From assembly GCA_019648995.1 (NCBI GenBank), contig BLXT01001321.1:1655042-1675593 (forward strand): a stretch of 20,552 bases of DNA, read 5' to 3'. Every line of letters starts with the position of its first letter. Positions within the stretch are counted from its first letter, which is position 1. Positions 1 to 12,200 of this stretch are shown in pieces. The position numbers and the translations under genes were made by a program. The DNA comes from Plakobranchus ocellatus. Taxonomy: Eukaryota > Mollusca > Gastropoda > Plakobranchidae. The notes beneath the pieces are model-generated. The model was given only the letters and a program-made list of their open reading frames with translations, had not been told where the DNA came from and did not search any database.

Positions 1-59
1 TGGCATATTCCTGTGAGACTTTCTAAATTCCTGTGAGTAGAGATGAATATTCCTGTGAG
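1..59. repeat. Three copies of ATTCCTGTGAG
   Basis: ATTCCTGTGAG starts at 7, 27 and 49, with spacings of 20 and 22 bases. The array may begin before the window. It looks like the end of a short tandem repeat. Confidence 0.7.
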
Positions 60-355
60 AACAATTTGGGGTTGGCAGGTCTGTTTGTTTCTATCAATTA
101 TGCCTGCTCTTCAGATGTTGAAAATGGAAAAGGCAGACTCAATTTATTGTGTTGTCTCGATATGTCACTCTGAAAGGGTTCTACAATAATATTTTTGTGA
201 TAGATTCTATTGTTAAAACTTTGTAGAGGTCTTAAACCTGAAGAAAATTCAAGTAGTTTTCATCGTGTTTAAAAAAGCATACTGTTCACATCATTGAGGA
301 AGCCAAGGATCCTTTGATCATTTTATTGTTATGTGTGTCTTTCCTTTTGCTCCAG

Positions 356-407
356 GTGTGTAAGACACGTTTTAAAATTAGTATGGTAAAATATTTGAAA
401 GAATAAA
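356..407 (+). other. Possible terminal exon and polyA signal (weak)
   Basis: A strong-looking acceptor (ttccttttgctccag) is followed by 16 open codons to a TAA at 404-406, which overlaps an AATAAA at 402-407. It could be the last exon of a plus-strand gene lying mostly to the left of the window. No recognisable protein is encoded. Confidence 0.15.
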
Positions 408-740
408 GCTTTATGTACGATTTCATTTTTAGTAATTGTCAATGGCAATGGTCAAGTATGATCAATAATATTTAGTGTTTTAATTAAAATTTGCTTTGCT
501 TTAAAGTATCATTTTTACATATTTTTTTTTTAAAACAGGCTTAGGCATATTTATGTTTAGTTAGAGAAGACCAGTAGTACCTTTTGAAGGCACTTGGGCT
601 GTTATACTAGAGGTCACTGGTTTAATCCAGACTTTTGGCTGACAAAGCTTAGCTCCGTCTCTGTGTCTACCATTGGATACCTTGTTAAAGTTGAGCCAGT
701 GAGAAAACCTTTTTAAAATGCTGTGAGCCACATTTTTTAT
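408..740. other. A/T-rich non-coding stretch
   Basis: No splice-flanked open frame, RNA gene or structured repeat was seen. The minus-strand 91-codon frame at 561-836 has no coding features and runs into the tandem duplication. Confidence 0.6.
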
Positions 741-976
741 AAGTTTGAAACTGGACCTCAAAGGTTTTGAAAAATTTGGGTCAGGGGAATTGAGAATTAT
801 AACAAGTGCATTTGTTCCTGCGGCATAGTGTCTCATGTTGTTTTATAACTACTTACATAAGTTTGAAACTGATCCTCAAAGGTTTTGAAAAATTTGGGTC
901 AGGGGAATGGAGAATTATTACAAGTGCATTTGTTCCTGCCGCATAGTGTCTCATGTTGTTTTATAACTACTTACAT
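741..976. repeat. 118-bp tandem duplication (two copies)
   Basis: Copy 1 is 741-858 and copy 2 is 859-976. They differ at only a few positions (for example ggacc/gatcc, attgag/atggag, ataac/attac, gcggc/gccgc) and have no length difference. The duplication is recent compared with the decayed repeats elsewhere in the window. No coding role is visible. Confidence 0.95.
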
Positions 977-1596
977 AGTGCCTTCTGCAAGTTGTAATAT
1001 CTTACAGATCAAAGGGTTTGAATAGTGCAAATCAAACTTTGACACATATGCCACTTAAAACTTGTCAAGGGGAATGTTTGATATGCATTCAACAAATATG
1101 TTTTTCCCTTTCTCTATGTGATTGAAAAATATATCTCACTCCACATTATCTTGGCTCTTTGTTTTGGTTTTTTTTTTTAAATTCATTAAATTTCATAAAG
1201 TTCATAACAGATTTCTTTCACAGGTTAATACTGAAATAGATAATAGTGACTCATATACAATAAATCTTTCAATATTTTTTCATATTTTTCCTATATTTTG
1301 TGCTTCAGAAGAGTTTTTAGTTAATCATTTTTTTTAACATTGTAACAAATGCCAAATGTAACATTATATAGATCTATAATTTTTTTTTGTTTTGTTTTTG
1401 GTTTAAATAAAAAATCTTTGTTTTAAATTTCATTTTCAAAACAAAAAAAATCACACTTTTAACTGGTGTCTTGTACAGTACCTAATTATCAAGTATGGGA
1501 CCTTGTGGATGAAATCATCCTTGTGAAAACATAATCTCTTATTTTTCTGTGATGTAAAGACTATATTTTTGGACTAAAAGTTTTAATATTTTTCAG
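977..1596. other. A/T-rich non-coding stretch
   Basis: Homopolymer T and A runs and no convincing exon. The plus-strand 71-codon frame at 1122-1337 is low-complexity Phe/Ile/Leu and has no support. Confidence 0.55.
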
Positions 1597-1648
1597 AATC
1601 CTTCCCTTGGTGGAGATGCCATTAATTGTACCCACAAAGGTGTTTCAG
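1597..1648 (+). other. Possible small internal exon (weak)
   Basis: The acceptor ttttaatatttttcag precedes a less A/T-rich segment, followed by GT donors after 1639 and 1648. Two frames are open: NPSLGGDAINCTHKGVS, and a hydrophobic frame starting ILPLVEMPLIVPTK. No partner exon of matching phase can be named with confidence. Confidence 0.18.
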
Positions 1649-2590
1649 GTGTTTTTTTTTTTCTATTTTTCTATGTGAATTTGTAACTGTATATATATCT
1701 TTATTTATTTTGAGATCGTATGAACAAAATCTTTTTACCTACTTTTTTGCCTCATGGAAAAACAACTAAAAGTTCTTCATTAATATTATAATGTCAATTA
1801 AAAAAAAAAAAAATGCTCTTTCTCATATTGGTAGAAGATGTAATGAAAAGTAAAGTGAAAGATATCAGCTTTTTCAAAACTTATGTCAAGTAAATTTAAA
1901 TTAAGGGAAAAATAAAATTTTTGAATATTGTGAAAAAAAAAGAAATTTATATATTTTTTTCATGAAAAAAATGCAAAGACATTTCAGATACTTTTTGGCT
2001 CTTTTTCATTTAGCTGAACAATTTTAAAAGAAAAGAATTGTTTTCAAAAATCAGGAGCTCTTCACTCAATTAAGTTCTACAGGTATAGAGGTCTCTTCTG
2101 TGTCCAAAATTGCTAAATCACATAAGTACACACAATATGTATTTGCTCATTTTTTACGCTACAAGAATTTATGACCCTGTAGAGATAAAAAGGATTGAAA
2201 CCCTAAGTGTATCTTAATTGTGCTAAATTTTGTTCACACTGCTGCTCTCTTGTTGTAATGTGCTAAAATCATGCTTTCTAATATTTTTGTGTTACTGTGG
2301 CAAAATACATTTTTATATACATTGTTTGATAAATGTTGTGCCAAATATTAAGATAATTAAAAACTGAACAAAGAATATAGAAAGAGCCCTCCAAAACGTT
2401 CATAGCCTGTGAAAGCAAGTTATTTGGGTGATTAAATATTTTACTGTAAACTTACCTGTTTCTTGAATTTCTTTCAGTATTTTCTTTTGTGTGCGTGGAT
2501 GTGCATACGTTTTGCAATATTCTAGATTATTTTAGATCAGAGGGTTTTTTTATCTCTAAGAGTAAAGCTGTGGTGTTTTTTTATTTATGC
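1649..2590. other. A/T-rich non-coding stretch
   Basis: Long A and T runs. There is a good plus-strand acceptor at 2477 and, overlapping it, a good minus-strand donor near 2455 (AACAG|gtaagt). Neither has a believable exon attached, so both are probably chance. Confidence 0.5.
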
Positions 2591-2687
2591 TGTATTTGCA
2601 AGGACCTGTTTAGTCCCTCAGATGTTGACTGCATTTGCACAGGCCTGTTTAGCCCTGATGTTTTCTGCATTTGCAAGAACTGTTGAA
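2591..2687 (+). repeat. Short tandem repeat (39/36/22 bases), Cys-codon rich
   Basis: Units begin at 2591, 2630 and 2666 with TGYATTTGCA and carry a shared CCTGTTTAG core; the last unit is truncated. One plus frame reads CICKDLF.., CICTGLF.., CICKNC then TGA, so the unit length keeps the frame. Too short and isolated to call a gene. Confidence 0.7.
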
Positions 2688-4139
2688 GTACTGATATCCC
2701 TTTTTGACTGAGATCTTCAAGGACAAAAAAGGATATAACAAAAGTGATGAAAAATTATTTCTGCAAGAATGTTTTGTTTTTAGATGGCTGGATAAATTTT
2801 ATGTTACTCCAGCAGTAGCTCAATATTTCAGTGATGGCTGAGCACACCTGCAAAAGCCACATTTAACAATTTTTTAACGTAAAAAAAATGTTGCAGAAAC
2901 TTCGTTCATTGTGGGTAAGCATGTCCTATAGAATGAGATGTGTAATAGAATAAGTCTACAGAATATTTTTTCTGCTTGGCAAGTCAAGGTGGAAAGCATT
3001 TTTTTTTAAATGAACTGAGCAGAATTTGATAATGACACTACGTCTTGTTTCACAAATGTTTAACAAAAAGGTCAGTGCAAAGCTATTTCAAGATACAATA
3101 GATTTTAAAGACTCCTTTAATTATTAATGTCTGAAGCATTACATTTTTATGGCTGTGCTGTGACAGTCACTGTCTAAATCTACCAAGTGCTTGAACACAG
3201 AACTGCTTTTTGAATTTGCAGGTAGGGAGATCATGCCTTCATAATATACCCATGGGAAAACATCTTTGATCTGAGAGCTTCTGGATGTTTGGTTAGCTTC
3301 AATAGTACACTGGCCAAAAGCAGTCAATTACCAAAAATATACTTGAAGCATTTGTGAATTTTTATGGAAAATAGAATCTTATCAGAATTTTAAGAAACAT
3401 CAGGACTATCAATGAATAGTATTATAAGGTTTTTTTTTAACAATTGTCATACTTTTCCATTTCATCTTTATGATCCATTTCTTATAACAATACAAAATGG
3501 TTCTCAAGACTACTATTATCATAGTGTCATGGTTAATGTCAGGTTTTGAACAGTTTATTTTATTTAAATTAATCCAAAAGCCTTAAAAAAAAAAAAAATA
3601 ATTAATAAGATAATTTCCCTTTGGCTCAATACATTTCTATCGATACCGATATGGTGATTAAAATTGGTTTGAAATAGAATTTGGAAACCTTGATCTTGCA
3701 AGACAATTAAACTCTCAATGGTTGGAAAAAGTATTTACTTGATAATGCTATAATATACTTTTGATATTGTGAGCCTATCATTAGTTCTGATCACCAATAT
3801 TTTGTTCATTTGGATAATCTATAAAGTAAATGAAGTAAAATGCTTATTGAGAGAATGAAGGAAAGCTTGAGATTTAGGCTTTGGGGTAGGCAAAAGGCAC
3901 TTGCCCTTTCACATAAATTAGGTAGCTCTCAAATCACTATAGTTTCAATGATTTCAAAATTCCATACTTTCAAATCATGCAATATATATGTAAAAAGTAG
4001 ATCCTGTAAACTTCACAAAACAAGACAGAAAAGTTATTATTTTAATTGGTGAAACAGCCACTAAAACAGAAAATAATCTTACATCTAATATAAGTCTGTA
4101 CATTTTGTGTGCTTTAAATGAGAACTTTAAAAAAGTACG
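2688..4139. other. A/T-rich intergenic stretch downstream of the gene
   Basis: No supported gene. It contains an imperfect hairpin at about 2693-2737 (tatcccttttt...aaaaaaggata) and several A/T homopolymers. The 60-70 codon frames here lack codon structure and splice context. Confidence 0.55.
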
Positions 4140-4403
4140 CAAGAGACTTGATTCCAAAAATAAGATTTATTTTATTTTAATTTAAGGTTTGTTTTCTGTT
4201 TTAAGAAAATTTTTCACAATGACATAAAATTGTGATCATTTAAATATAAAGACAAATATAAAAACTCATACGTTTTTTTTTTTTATCCAAGCAATCCTTT
4301 CAATTTTATATTTTTTTACCCTCTCTTTAGAGAGAAGATAATTTGGAAGACTAAAACTACTTATTTGTCTCCAGGCCAATCTCATTCATCTCCAAATCCA
4401 CAC
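4140..4403 (-). other. Predicted 3' UTR of the coiled-coil gene
   Basis: A/T-rich sequence after the predicted stop, ending just past two overlapping polyadenylation signals. The cleavage site is estimated, not seen. Confidence 0.45.
4166..4176 (-). terminator. Overlapping polyadenylation signals (AATAAAATAAA on minus)
   Basis: The minus strand reads AATAAAATAAA about 230 bases after the predicted stop codon. In such A/T-rich DNA the hexamer is common, so it is position that gives it weight. Confidence 0.45.
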
Positions 4404-4457
4404 TTATTTTCCTGCTCTCAAATAATTGCTCCAAAGAGTACTCAAAGTTTTTGCCTC
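4404..4457 (-). CDS. Terminal coding exon 13 (residues 485-501 and stop)
   Basis: Acceptor tttctcatttcag|GAGGCA. In phase 0, which matches exon 12, it encodes EAKTLSTLWSNYLRAGK and a TAA at 4406-4404. Another frame of the same exon is open for longer, to a TAG at 4359-4357 (GKNFEYSLEQ...GLETNK), but it needs an extra exon of different phase. The 3' UTR would continue to the AATAAA signals near 4166-4176. Confidence 0.6.
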   Translation of the reverse strand, partial: EAKTLSTLWSNYLRAGK

Positions 4458-7400
4458 CTGAAATGAGAAAAAAAAATTATATGGAGGTTTGAGTAATAAG
4501 CTTGGTGAATATTTTTAGTTGGAGTTATTTTGTTCATTTGTTCTACCGCACCAAACTCAAACACAACCAAAATATTCAGTTCTGTAATGGATGGTATTTG
4601 CAAAGAAGCTTCATAAAGCCAGTTCATTGCCTGGCAATCTACCCTTCTGCTGAGCCTGGTGACAGAAACTCCAGTAGATTTCACTTACCACTGCCACTGC
4701 ACCACAAATAGGCCCACACACACCGTACCTCCATTGCTCCCCACATTACTGAAACCCTTCAGTCTTCTTTTACTATCAACCGTATTTTATTTTTTTTTAA
4801 GTGACCTTTTTGGTATTGTGTTAAATCGCAATGGGTTTTTACATTTCTCTTGGGCTGCAGGTACTGGCCATAGGCGTTAGTGTCACAATGAGTTTTATAA
4901 TTGCCCTGAAATTTTCAAGTCAAGAACCTTCAAACCCATCGTAAGTACACACTCCAATGAAACTTTATGCCACAAATGAATAAACTAGGGGCAACCTTAT
5001 TCAAAATCAATTGCTATGGATTTATTAAAATTGCACAAATCCATCAGGTGTCAACTTAATCAAACACAACTTATATATATATATATACACAAACATGCAT
5101 ACATATATATATATATATATTTCCCAGGATCAAGCAATAACTTCTTTTCATGGAAGGCAATTGAGATAAAAAAAAAAACTCAGTTTTTCGAATGCATAAT
5201 TTCTAACCAACTGTTCTTGATTTTTTTTTTTTTTTTTACACATTTTTCTATCATTGCGATTAGATCTTTGTCCAACATATCTTAGCGGGTTACAGTTATC
5301 AAAAAAATATGAAGTTGAAGATGCATATCATTAAAAAAAAAAAAAAAGAAAAACAACCCCCAAAAAACGAACAACATATATTTATATTTCTTACCATTAT
5401 GTTACATTTGTCTGTTATTTCAGTCATTGTGAGAGGCAGAGGAGCTGGCTTTGGCTCAATCTCAGGCAATGTTCTGATGAATGATACATTAATAAAATGG
5501 CTCTAATATGGTGCGGCTTTATTTTCAGATTTCTTATTAATTCCATGAATAAAATAACAAGTGCATATAACATATTATTTTTAGGATATTATGAAAGATT
5601 TTGGAAAAGTAAAAAAACAACAACATAGATATACCTAATTTTTAAGGTTCTTACTAAAAAAGGTTATTTATAAAAAGTCTGAGTCATTATATTTCTCCCA
5701 CTCAAGAGTAACCTCATGCTAAATTTCAAAACAGTAGGGCAATAAATAATTGGAGAGACAGAATTTTGAAGCAAAAAAAAGCCCTACATTTTATGAAAAT
5801 TGTGTTTTGAATTCGGAAAAAAAAAAACATCAAAAATTTAGGGCTATCCTGAAAACATTTCAGCTTGATATGGTGCACCTTCCTCCTCGACAGGATGTGT
5901 AGTAGACATATAGGGGATTTCATTGATATGAGCTATTGCCAAAAGGTGGATGGCGCTCAATGTGTCAAGAAAGGGAGCAAATAGTAATAAAGTGAATAAA
6001 AATAAAATGTGTTAGGTATTAAATTGTTTGTCTTAAAATAAAAATATACATATGATAAAACGAAGTCTTTGTCTTGTTTGTGCAATTAAAAAAAAAAAAA
6101 AAGTTGGTTGACAGGCCCATATTATCGGCCATGAAAATGGGACGCTTTGGGCTTGGTTCAAACCAAGTATGGCAACATGAAGCCTTTGCAAAATTTCCAC
6201 AGAAGATTGTATTTTTATAAAACAGAAATAGATGTCAAACATTTCTGATAACTTTTATGTTGAGATGGCTGACTAAGATTTATGGGTCTTGTCTGTTTAA
6301 GTTGGAACTGTTGGTTGTGACGCATAATGTCTGTTTTAAGCAAAATTTTTCTTCTAGATTAAAACACTCAACGACACAAAGTTAAGAGCCGTCATATTAT
6401 TCCTCAATGAAAAGATTTTATAATGGAATAGGCTTAACAAAGCCTATTAGACTGGATTCTTCAAGTCAGACTTTTTATTTCATGTGATCCGAGTTACTGT
6501 CCGATCGTCACAACTGACAATCATTGTAATTCATAAAAATCAACTTTCACTTCAGCATTTTTCTTATTTCTCGCGATTCAACATTCCCATTGTAATAACT
6601 AACAAGAGATCTCTTTTCCAAAATGGTGAACATGGGAAGACGCGGTTACGGTTGGTCACATTGAACAGTGTTTACAGCTATTAAAAGTTATTTTCAATAA
6701 AATTTCATTCGCCATGGCCCCGTTTTAATAAGATATCACCGTAAATCGCCATAAATGATTGAATTGGCCATTGTCATAATCGAAAATAATAAATCTAATC
6801 TAAATCTTATCATCGTGGACATTTAAAACATTACCAACCGACAAACTCAATTCATGTCCAAAGTAACAATCGGCGAAGATTGTGTTAAATTATTTTTATC
6901 AGTGCTTATTTTAAAGAAGAGAATAGTTTTTAATATCTTAGAGAAGTTCAATTAACTTTTTGCAGACGCCTTTACTCAAATAGCAAAGAGTTTGTGTTAC
7001 AATGCATCAATCCTGTCTCATGTCTCATGCCTTTTCATCACAACTGACAGACAATGTTGCCCGTTTCCCACTTTTGCTGTAACTGTACTAGTGCTCAATG
7101 CTTTTTTCATTTAGCTGTTTTTGAATAAAATCAATACAATTTGCTTTTTAAATCATGTTCTTGGGGTGACATTCTGTATGGATTTGTGGTGGTCTTGTCT
7201 CTCTCAGTTGTGATGCTGGACATAAAAGACTGTCTCAATTTGTTTGAGCATAGAGGAATTTTTTTCTTGTAAATGAAAATATTAAAAGAAGTCCGTGTAT
7301 CTTGGCTTAAATGACTGCCATTAAGGTTAGGAGGCAACAGAAACTGCTAGCTAGTTTTTAAGAAATGTTCATGTCCACATCACAAGTGACAGATTTGTGA

Positions 7401-9140
7401 TTCATATAAGAAACAAGCAGATTGAACTATTTTTGAAGCGGCGACAGGCCATTTTTTTTTTGTAAGTTTAGGTGTAGATTGCTCCTAAACTTCAATAAAA
7501 AAAAAAAATCCATTCTTGACAACAAGACACCTAAACCTATTGATTTCTTAGTTATTTTGAATTGTAAAACCTTTTCATCTATTACACATCTATTAAAACA
7601 TAGTTATTAATAACTCATCCCCATAACACATGCTGTTCCTCCCCCACCATGACCTTAAGTTTATGTCAAGTTTATTGTGATTTCAATTTGACTATTTGAG
7701 CAGAATCCACTGACACCAGGTCAAGAGAGATAAACAAAAATTTTTTGCTCTTTCTGTGATTTTAATAAATCTGGATACTTAGACAAAAGCAACAAAACAA
7801 ACCAAAACACAACAACAAAACATACTTTTGAGATTTAGCAGAGGCCTGCCTTGATCCACCCCTTGAGCCTGAACTCCTCTGAGATGAAGTGGCACTGTTT
7901 TCTCTACTCTGTCCACTTGAGTCCAGCCTTCCTTGATTTTCACCTTTGTCATGATCCTCTGGTTGTTCAGCCAGTGAGGCTACCTCACTTTGGTTCTCTT
8001 CTAAATCCTGAGGTAGAACCTCTCTTAAGCCATATGCTGTCATCCAGTGGTGATCAGCGATCTGTCAAATGAAAAAAAAAGCTTTGTTTTAATTTTCTCA
8101 GACACTTTCGATACTTAGATTCCTGATGATCATCTTGTGTACAGGAGGATATTAATGCAGACTATATAGCATTTGCACTTTTGGATGATAGATAAAAACT
8201 TGCTTGTAATATTACTCAATTTTGCTTGCACCCAATTAGATTCATAACACCTTCAATTGCATGAAATTGAGAGGTGACCACTACTAGCTCCTGCAATCAG
8301 AAGGCTTAAAGTCTTTTACAAATGACCAAGTGCATGTAGCACCACAAAGCTTAGACTTAATGCATGCAAGTAAAAAAAATGCTCAACAAAGGCTTCCAAA
8401 TGAAAGCAACCATCCAAACTGTCAAGATTACTTCATTCTTTCAATGTTTTGCCATTTAACAAATCTTGAAAATTTTTGTTGTTTTTTGCCATATTAAATG
8501 AATTTAGTGTTGATCTCAAAGCCTCGCGTATGATTAAATCAACTAAAAACTACTCACCACATCACATAGGTCAGGCCCATTGATGATCATGTCCATGTCC
8601 TCATGTTGATCCATGATTCTAGAAAAACAGAAAAAAATTACATAGGAGAGACTGTTACTTATTACCTAGATGTTTAGTTTTAAAAAATTGTTTTGGATCT
8701 GTCCTTTTTGAATGAACTTGATATCACAATTGTCTTGAATCAAGTCCAAATAAGCACATCTATTATTTTTCACATTAACTCTATAATTCCTTTCATGAGC
8801 TTTGCAATGTCAAAAACTGCATGTGGATATTTTCATTTTATGCAAAGCTATAAGCTTTTAAACTTTCAGAAGGGAAAACGTAATAGCATAGCACATTCAT
8901 CATAAATGTCATTTACAATCTCCTACTTCTTTGGGCTAGTCTCAAGACAATTTCTGATGCTTTTCATCAAATAACAGTAATAGCTCATGTCTGGCAAGGT
9001 AATTGCTTTAAAAAAAAGAACTTGATTATGGAAGAATGTATGCAAACAATAAATTATCAGTATAATGTTACTCTTCGAAATTGTTCCTCAAGATTCCAAG
9101 CAAGAGCAAAATTGACCTTTGGAACAGTGTTTAAAAAAAT

Positions 9141-9206
<66 letters not shown>

Positions 9207-12200
9207 AATTTCAAAGAAAAAAATTCATCCTGTAAACAAACATCTATCCTATATGGATTCTACCTATCAGAAGTATCAAATACTATTTATAGCTATGGCT
9301 TAATCATGAGGAAATGAATAGCAATGTCCAAATTTGACTCTTTTGCACTCTTTTGGTGATAAAGTCATTTTAAATGCTAACCACCTCTAAATTATTAGAA
9401 CCAAGCTTGCCAGGAATGCAAATACAGAAGCACCACTATGCAACCCAAAACTCACCTATTGGATACTGCAGCATTGCTCATGGCCAACTGGTACATTTTG
9501 GTGTAAGTTCTTATGGCTTTTTTCCTCTCTTTCTCCCTTGCTCTCAATTGGGCTTGTTGCTGCACCTAACAGAATAGAACACAAAATGCATTAATTTGTT
9601 CTCTTAATCATGAGGCCATTAAGGCACAAGATAATTTTTTTTTATTCCTGATCTTGAAATCATCAAATACAATTTATAGAAATTGGAAACCATAAGAAAC
9701 TCCTGCCTCTTACTACTAATGTACGGAACTATAAGAAATATCTTCATCATTTCCAGAAAAGAATGCTACTTTTAAGAAATTTATATATATATTTGAAGTC
9801 ATGGTTAATGCAAGAAATATGTTCTTAAATGTGCCAGAAAGTCTTTTTTTGTTTTCTGGTTATTTTTATACTTAGAGAAAACCATCCTTTACTTTTGTGT
9901 CCTCAGATTGCAGATATACCGGAATCAGAAGAAAAAAAAAAAAAATGAGTTGTCAGTTATTTTGGCTCTACCATGACAAGTGGACTTTTCATCTCACCTC
10001 TTCTGGGTCTGGTGGTTTCTTGGCAAGATCCATAGTGAAGCAATGCAGCTTGGGCATTTCTAGCTGCATCAGAGAGCAAGATGAATGACATTTGTAATTT
10101 CATACAGATTTAGATTGTAATGGAGGACTAAAAAATTGGCATTCTGAATTCATATGGACCTTGCAATTAGAAAACAAAAGGAATGACAGTGGATATTTTG
10201 TTCAAATTGCACAATGTAACAGAGAGTATAAGGAGTAGTGGATACTTCATTTAGATCTTGAAAATCTATGGTGATAGAGAACATAAGGCGTGTAGGTGGA
10301 TATTTTTCATTTAGATCTTGAAAATCTTAATAAAACAAGAGGAGTGATGTTTGACATAGATTTTAAAATTTAGAGATTTAAAGGAGTAATAACTGATATT
10401 TCATACATATCTTGAAATGCAATGGAAAACAAAGGATTGACATTTGAGATTTCACATAGAACTTGAATGTAAAAGAAAAATGAGTAACATTTGATTTTTC
10501 ATATGGATCTTGAAATGTAATAGTGAGCAAAAGTGATGATATTTGTCCTTTCATACAACTTTTGAAAAACAGTAGAGAATAAATATGTGCCATTTTTAAT
10601 TCATACAGATATTGCTATGTAATAGATGAGTGATGAGTGATATGTGAGTGATATTTGATATTTCACATTATGTCTTTTTAATATAAGACAAGAGAGAAAA
10701 AATGAGTGTCATTTCAAATTTTAATCAGGTCTTGAAACATAGACAGAGTAACAGACTGAGATGCCGCTAGTTGAAACCAGCTTTGACCAGCTTTTTTTTT
10801 CATTTGACCAGCCTTTGGTCAAAATCCTTTTTAAAGAGCTAGAGTCTAATAGATAAAAATATGATATTGAGTATGTAAACTTTGACTATTTATATCTTCA
10901 CATCTAAACAAGCTATATCATTAACTTTAACATCATTTGAATGAAGAAAAAAATTGATCAGATGTTTATTGTAAGAACTGTATTTGAGGTAACCAGAGCA
11001 AATCTCTTAGATGTTGCATTTAGGACAAACTGAGTTATGAGCATGATGTATAAAGCTTATGATTTGTACTTTTATAGGGTAAAAAAATCTTACATATCTA
11101 TTTCAATTTTTATCAAAAGATATATGAGAATAAATTTGATCAATATTGTAAAAATTTTGATGGGAGGCAAATTAGTCATCAATCACAATTTGGCATTGAG
11201 CAGAACATATTATTTGAACTTTTATAGGGAAAGATAGCTTATTTCTTTTTCCCAATTCTGTCAATAAAGATGTGCCACTTTTGAATCATTAAAAGTTTTT
11301 GAAAACTAGTGCAAATATATCCACAGAGACCTGATACTGATATGCTCTGGTAGCATCACAAGTAAAGTACTTCTCATGGATGCCTGATTTCATTGATCTG
11401 TGTAATATTCAATCAATATTGCTCTTGTAAGTTACCAGTATTTTTTTTTAATGAAAGCAAAAATGGAACAACAACAGCAAAAAAAACAAAATCACTATTC
11501 TTTTCAAATTAAGTTGTATATTTTCTTTATGTCCAATATATTCTTAGGAAGAAAAGTATTTATCTATCAACTTTCTCACTATAATTTCTCTAATTTCAGA
11601 GTGAAAAAGAGGACATGCATGATGATGATAATCATTTATTTAGTGTGAAGCGTAAGGTGAAAAGAATTATTTTATCATGATTCTTGTGCCTTGCTGATAC
11701 ATTTTCGCAAGTGATGTCCCTCAACATATCTCAATATTTTGAAGCTGTCAGGATGTCTGATATCTTCTCTGCATTCACTAATCTTATCATTTTAGATGTA
11801 GCATATTCAAGTTCATTTTCTTTTCCTCTACAATTTTCTAGAAAGAAAAATGTATACAAATAGGCCAAGCTGAACTTAAATGTTTACAAACTTTGAGTGA
11901 CTTGTAAATGCAAGCCTTTATGAAGCGTTTTTTTTAATATATATGTATAAAGAAAATCTTCCAGACAGGAAATACACTGTTTACCTTTGGAAATCTCCTA
12001 TCAAGATCATTAAGTGAGTCCACTATAGACTTTCTACCAGCATGGATACTTCTCCTTTTTTGCTGAAATGATTGAAAAACAAAAAAAAAGTTAAAAGAAT
12101 AGATAAAGCAATAATATGTATCTGTGTGTATGTGAATATGTGTATATAGTGTTACTATTTATCAACTATTGCCTGCGCATTCCAACAGTCAGCTAGTCAC

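Larger units (their letters stand above)
4458..5394 (-). other. Intron 12 of the coiled-coil gene
   Basis: 937-base phase-0 intron. It contains a (TA)n tract at 5071-5120 and, on the opposite strand, a splice-flanked hydrophobic segment at 4861-4940 (listed separately). Confidence 0.55.

Noticed and set aside
4357..4457. Longer reading frame of exon 13 (ending GLETNK)
   Set aside because: It needs a preceding exon of phase 1, but exon 12 ends in phase 0. A weak candidate exon near 4684-4745 could supply it, but that exon has no other support.
6470..6900. CG-richer patch in intron 11 considered as a mobile element or exon
   Set aside because: No terminal repeats, target duplication or splice-bounded frame could be found.
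9022..9303. Plus-strand 93-codon frame
   Set aside because: Its centre is Tyr-Ile repeats encoded by the (TA)n microsatellite.
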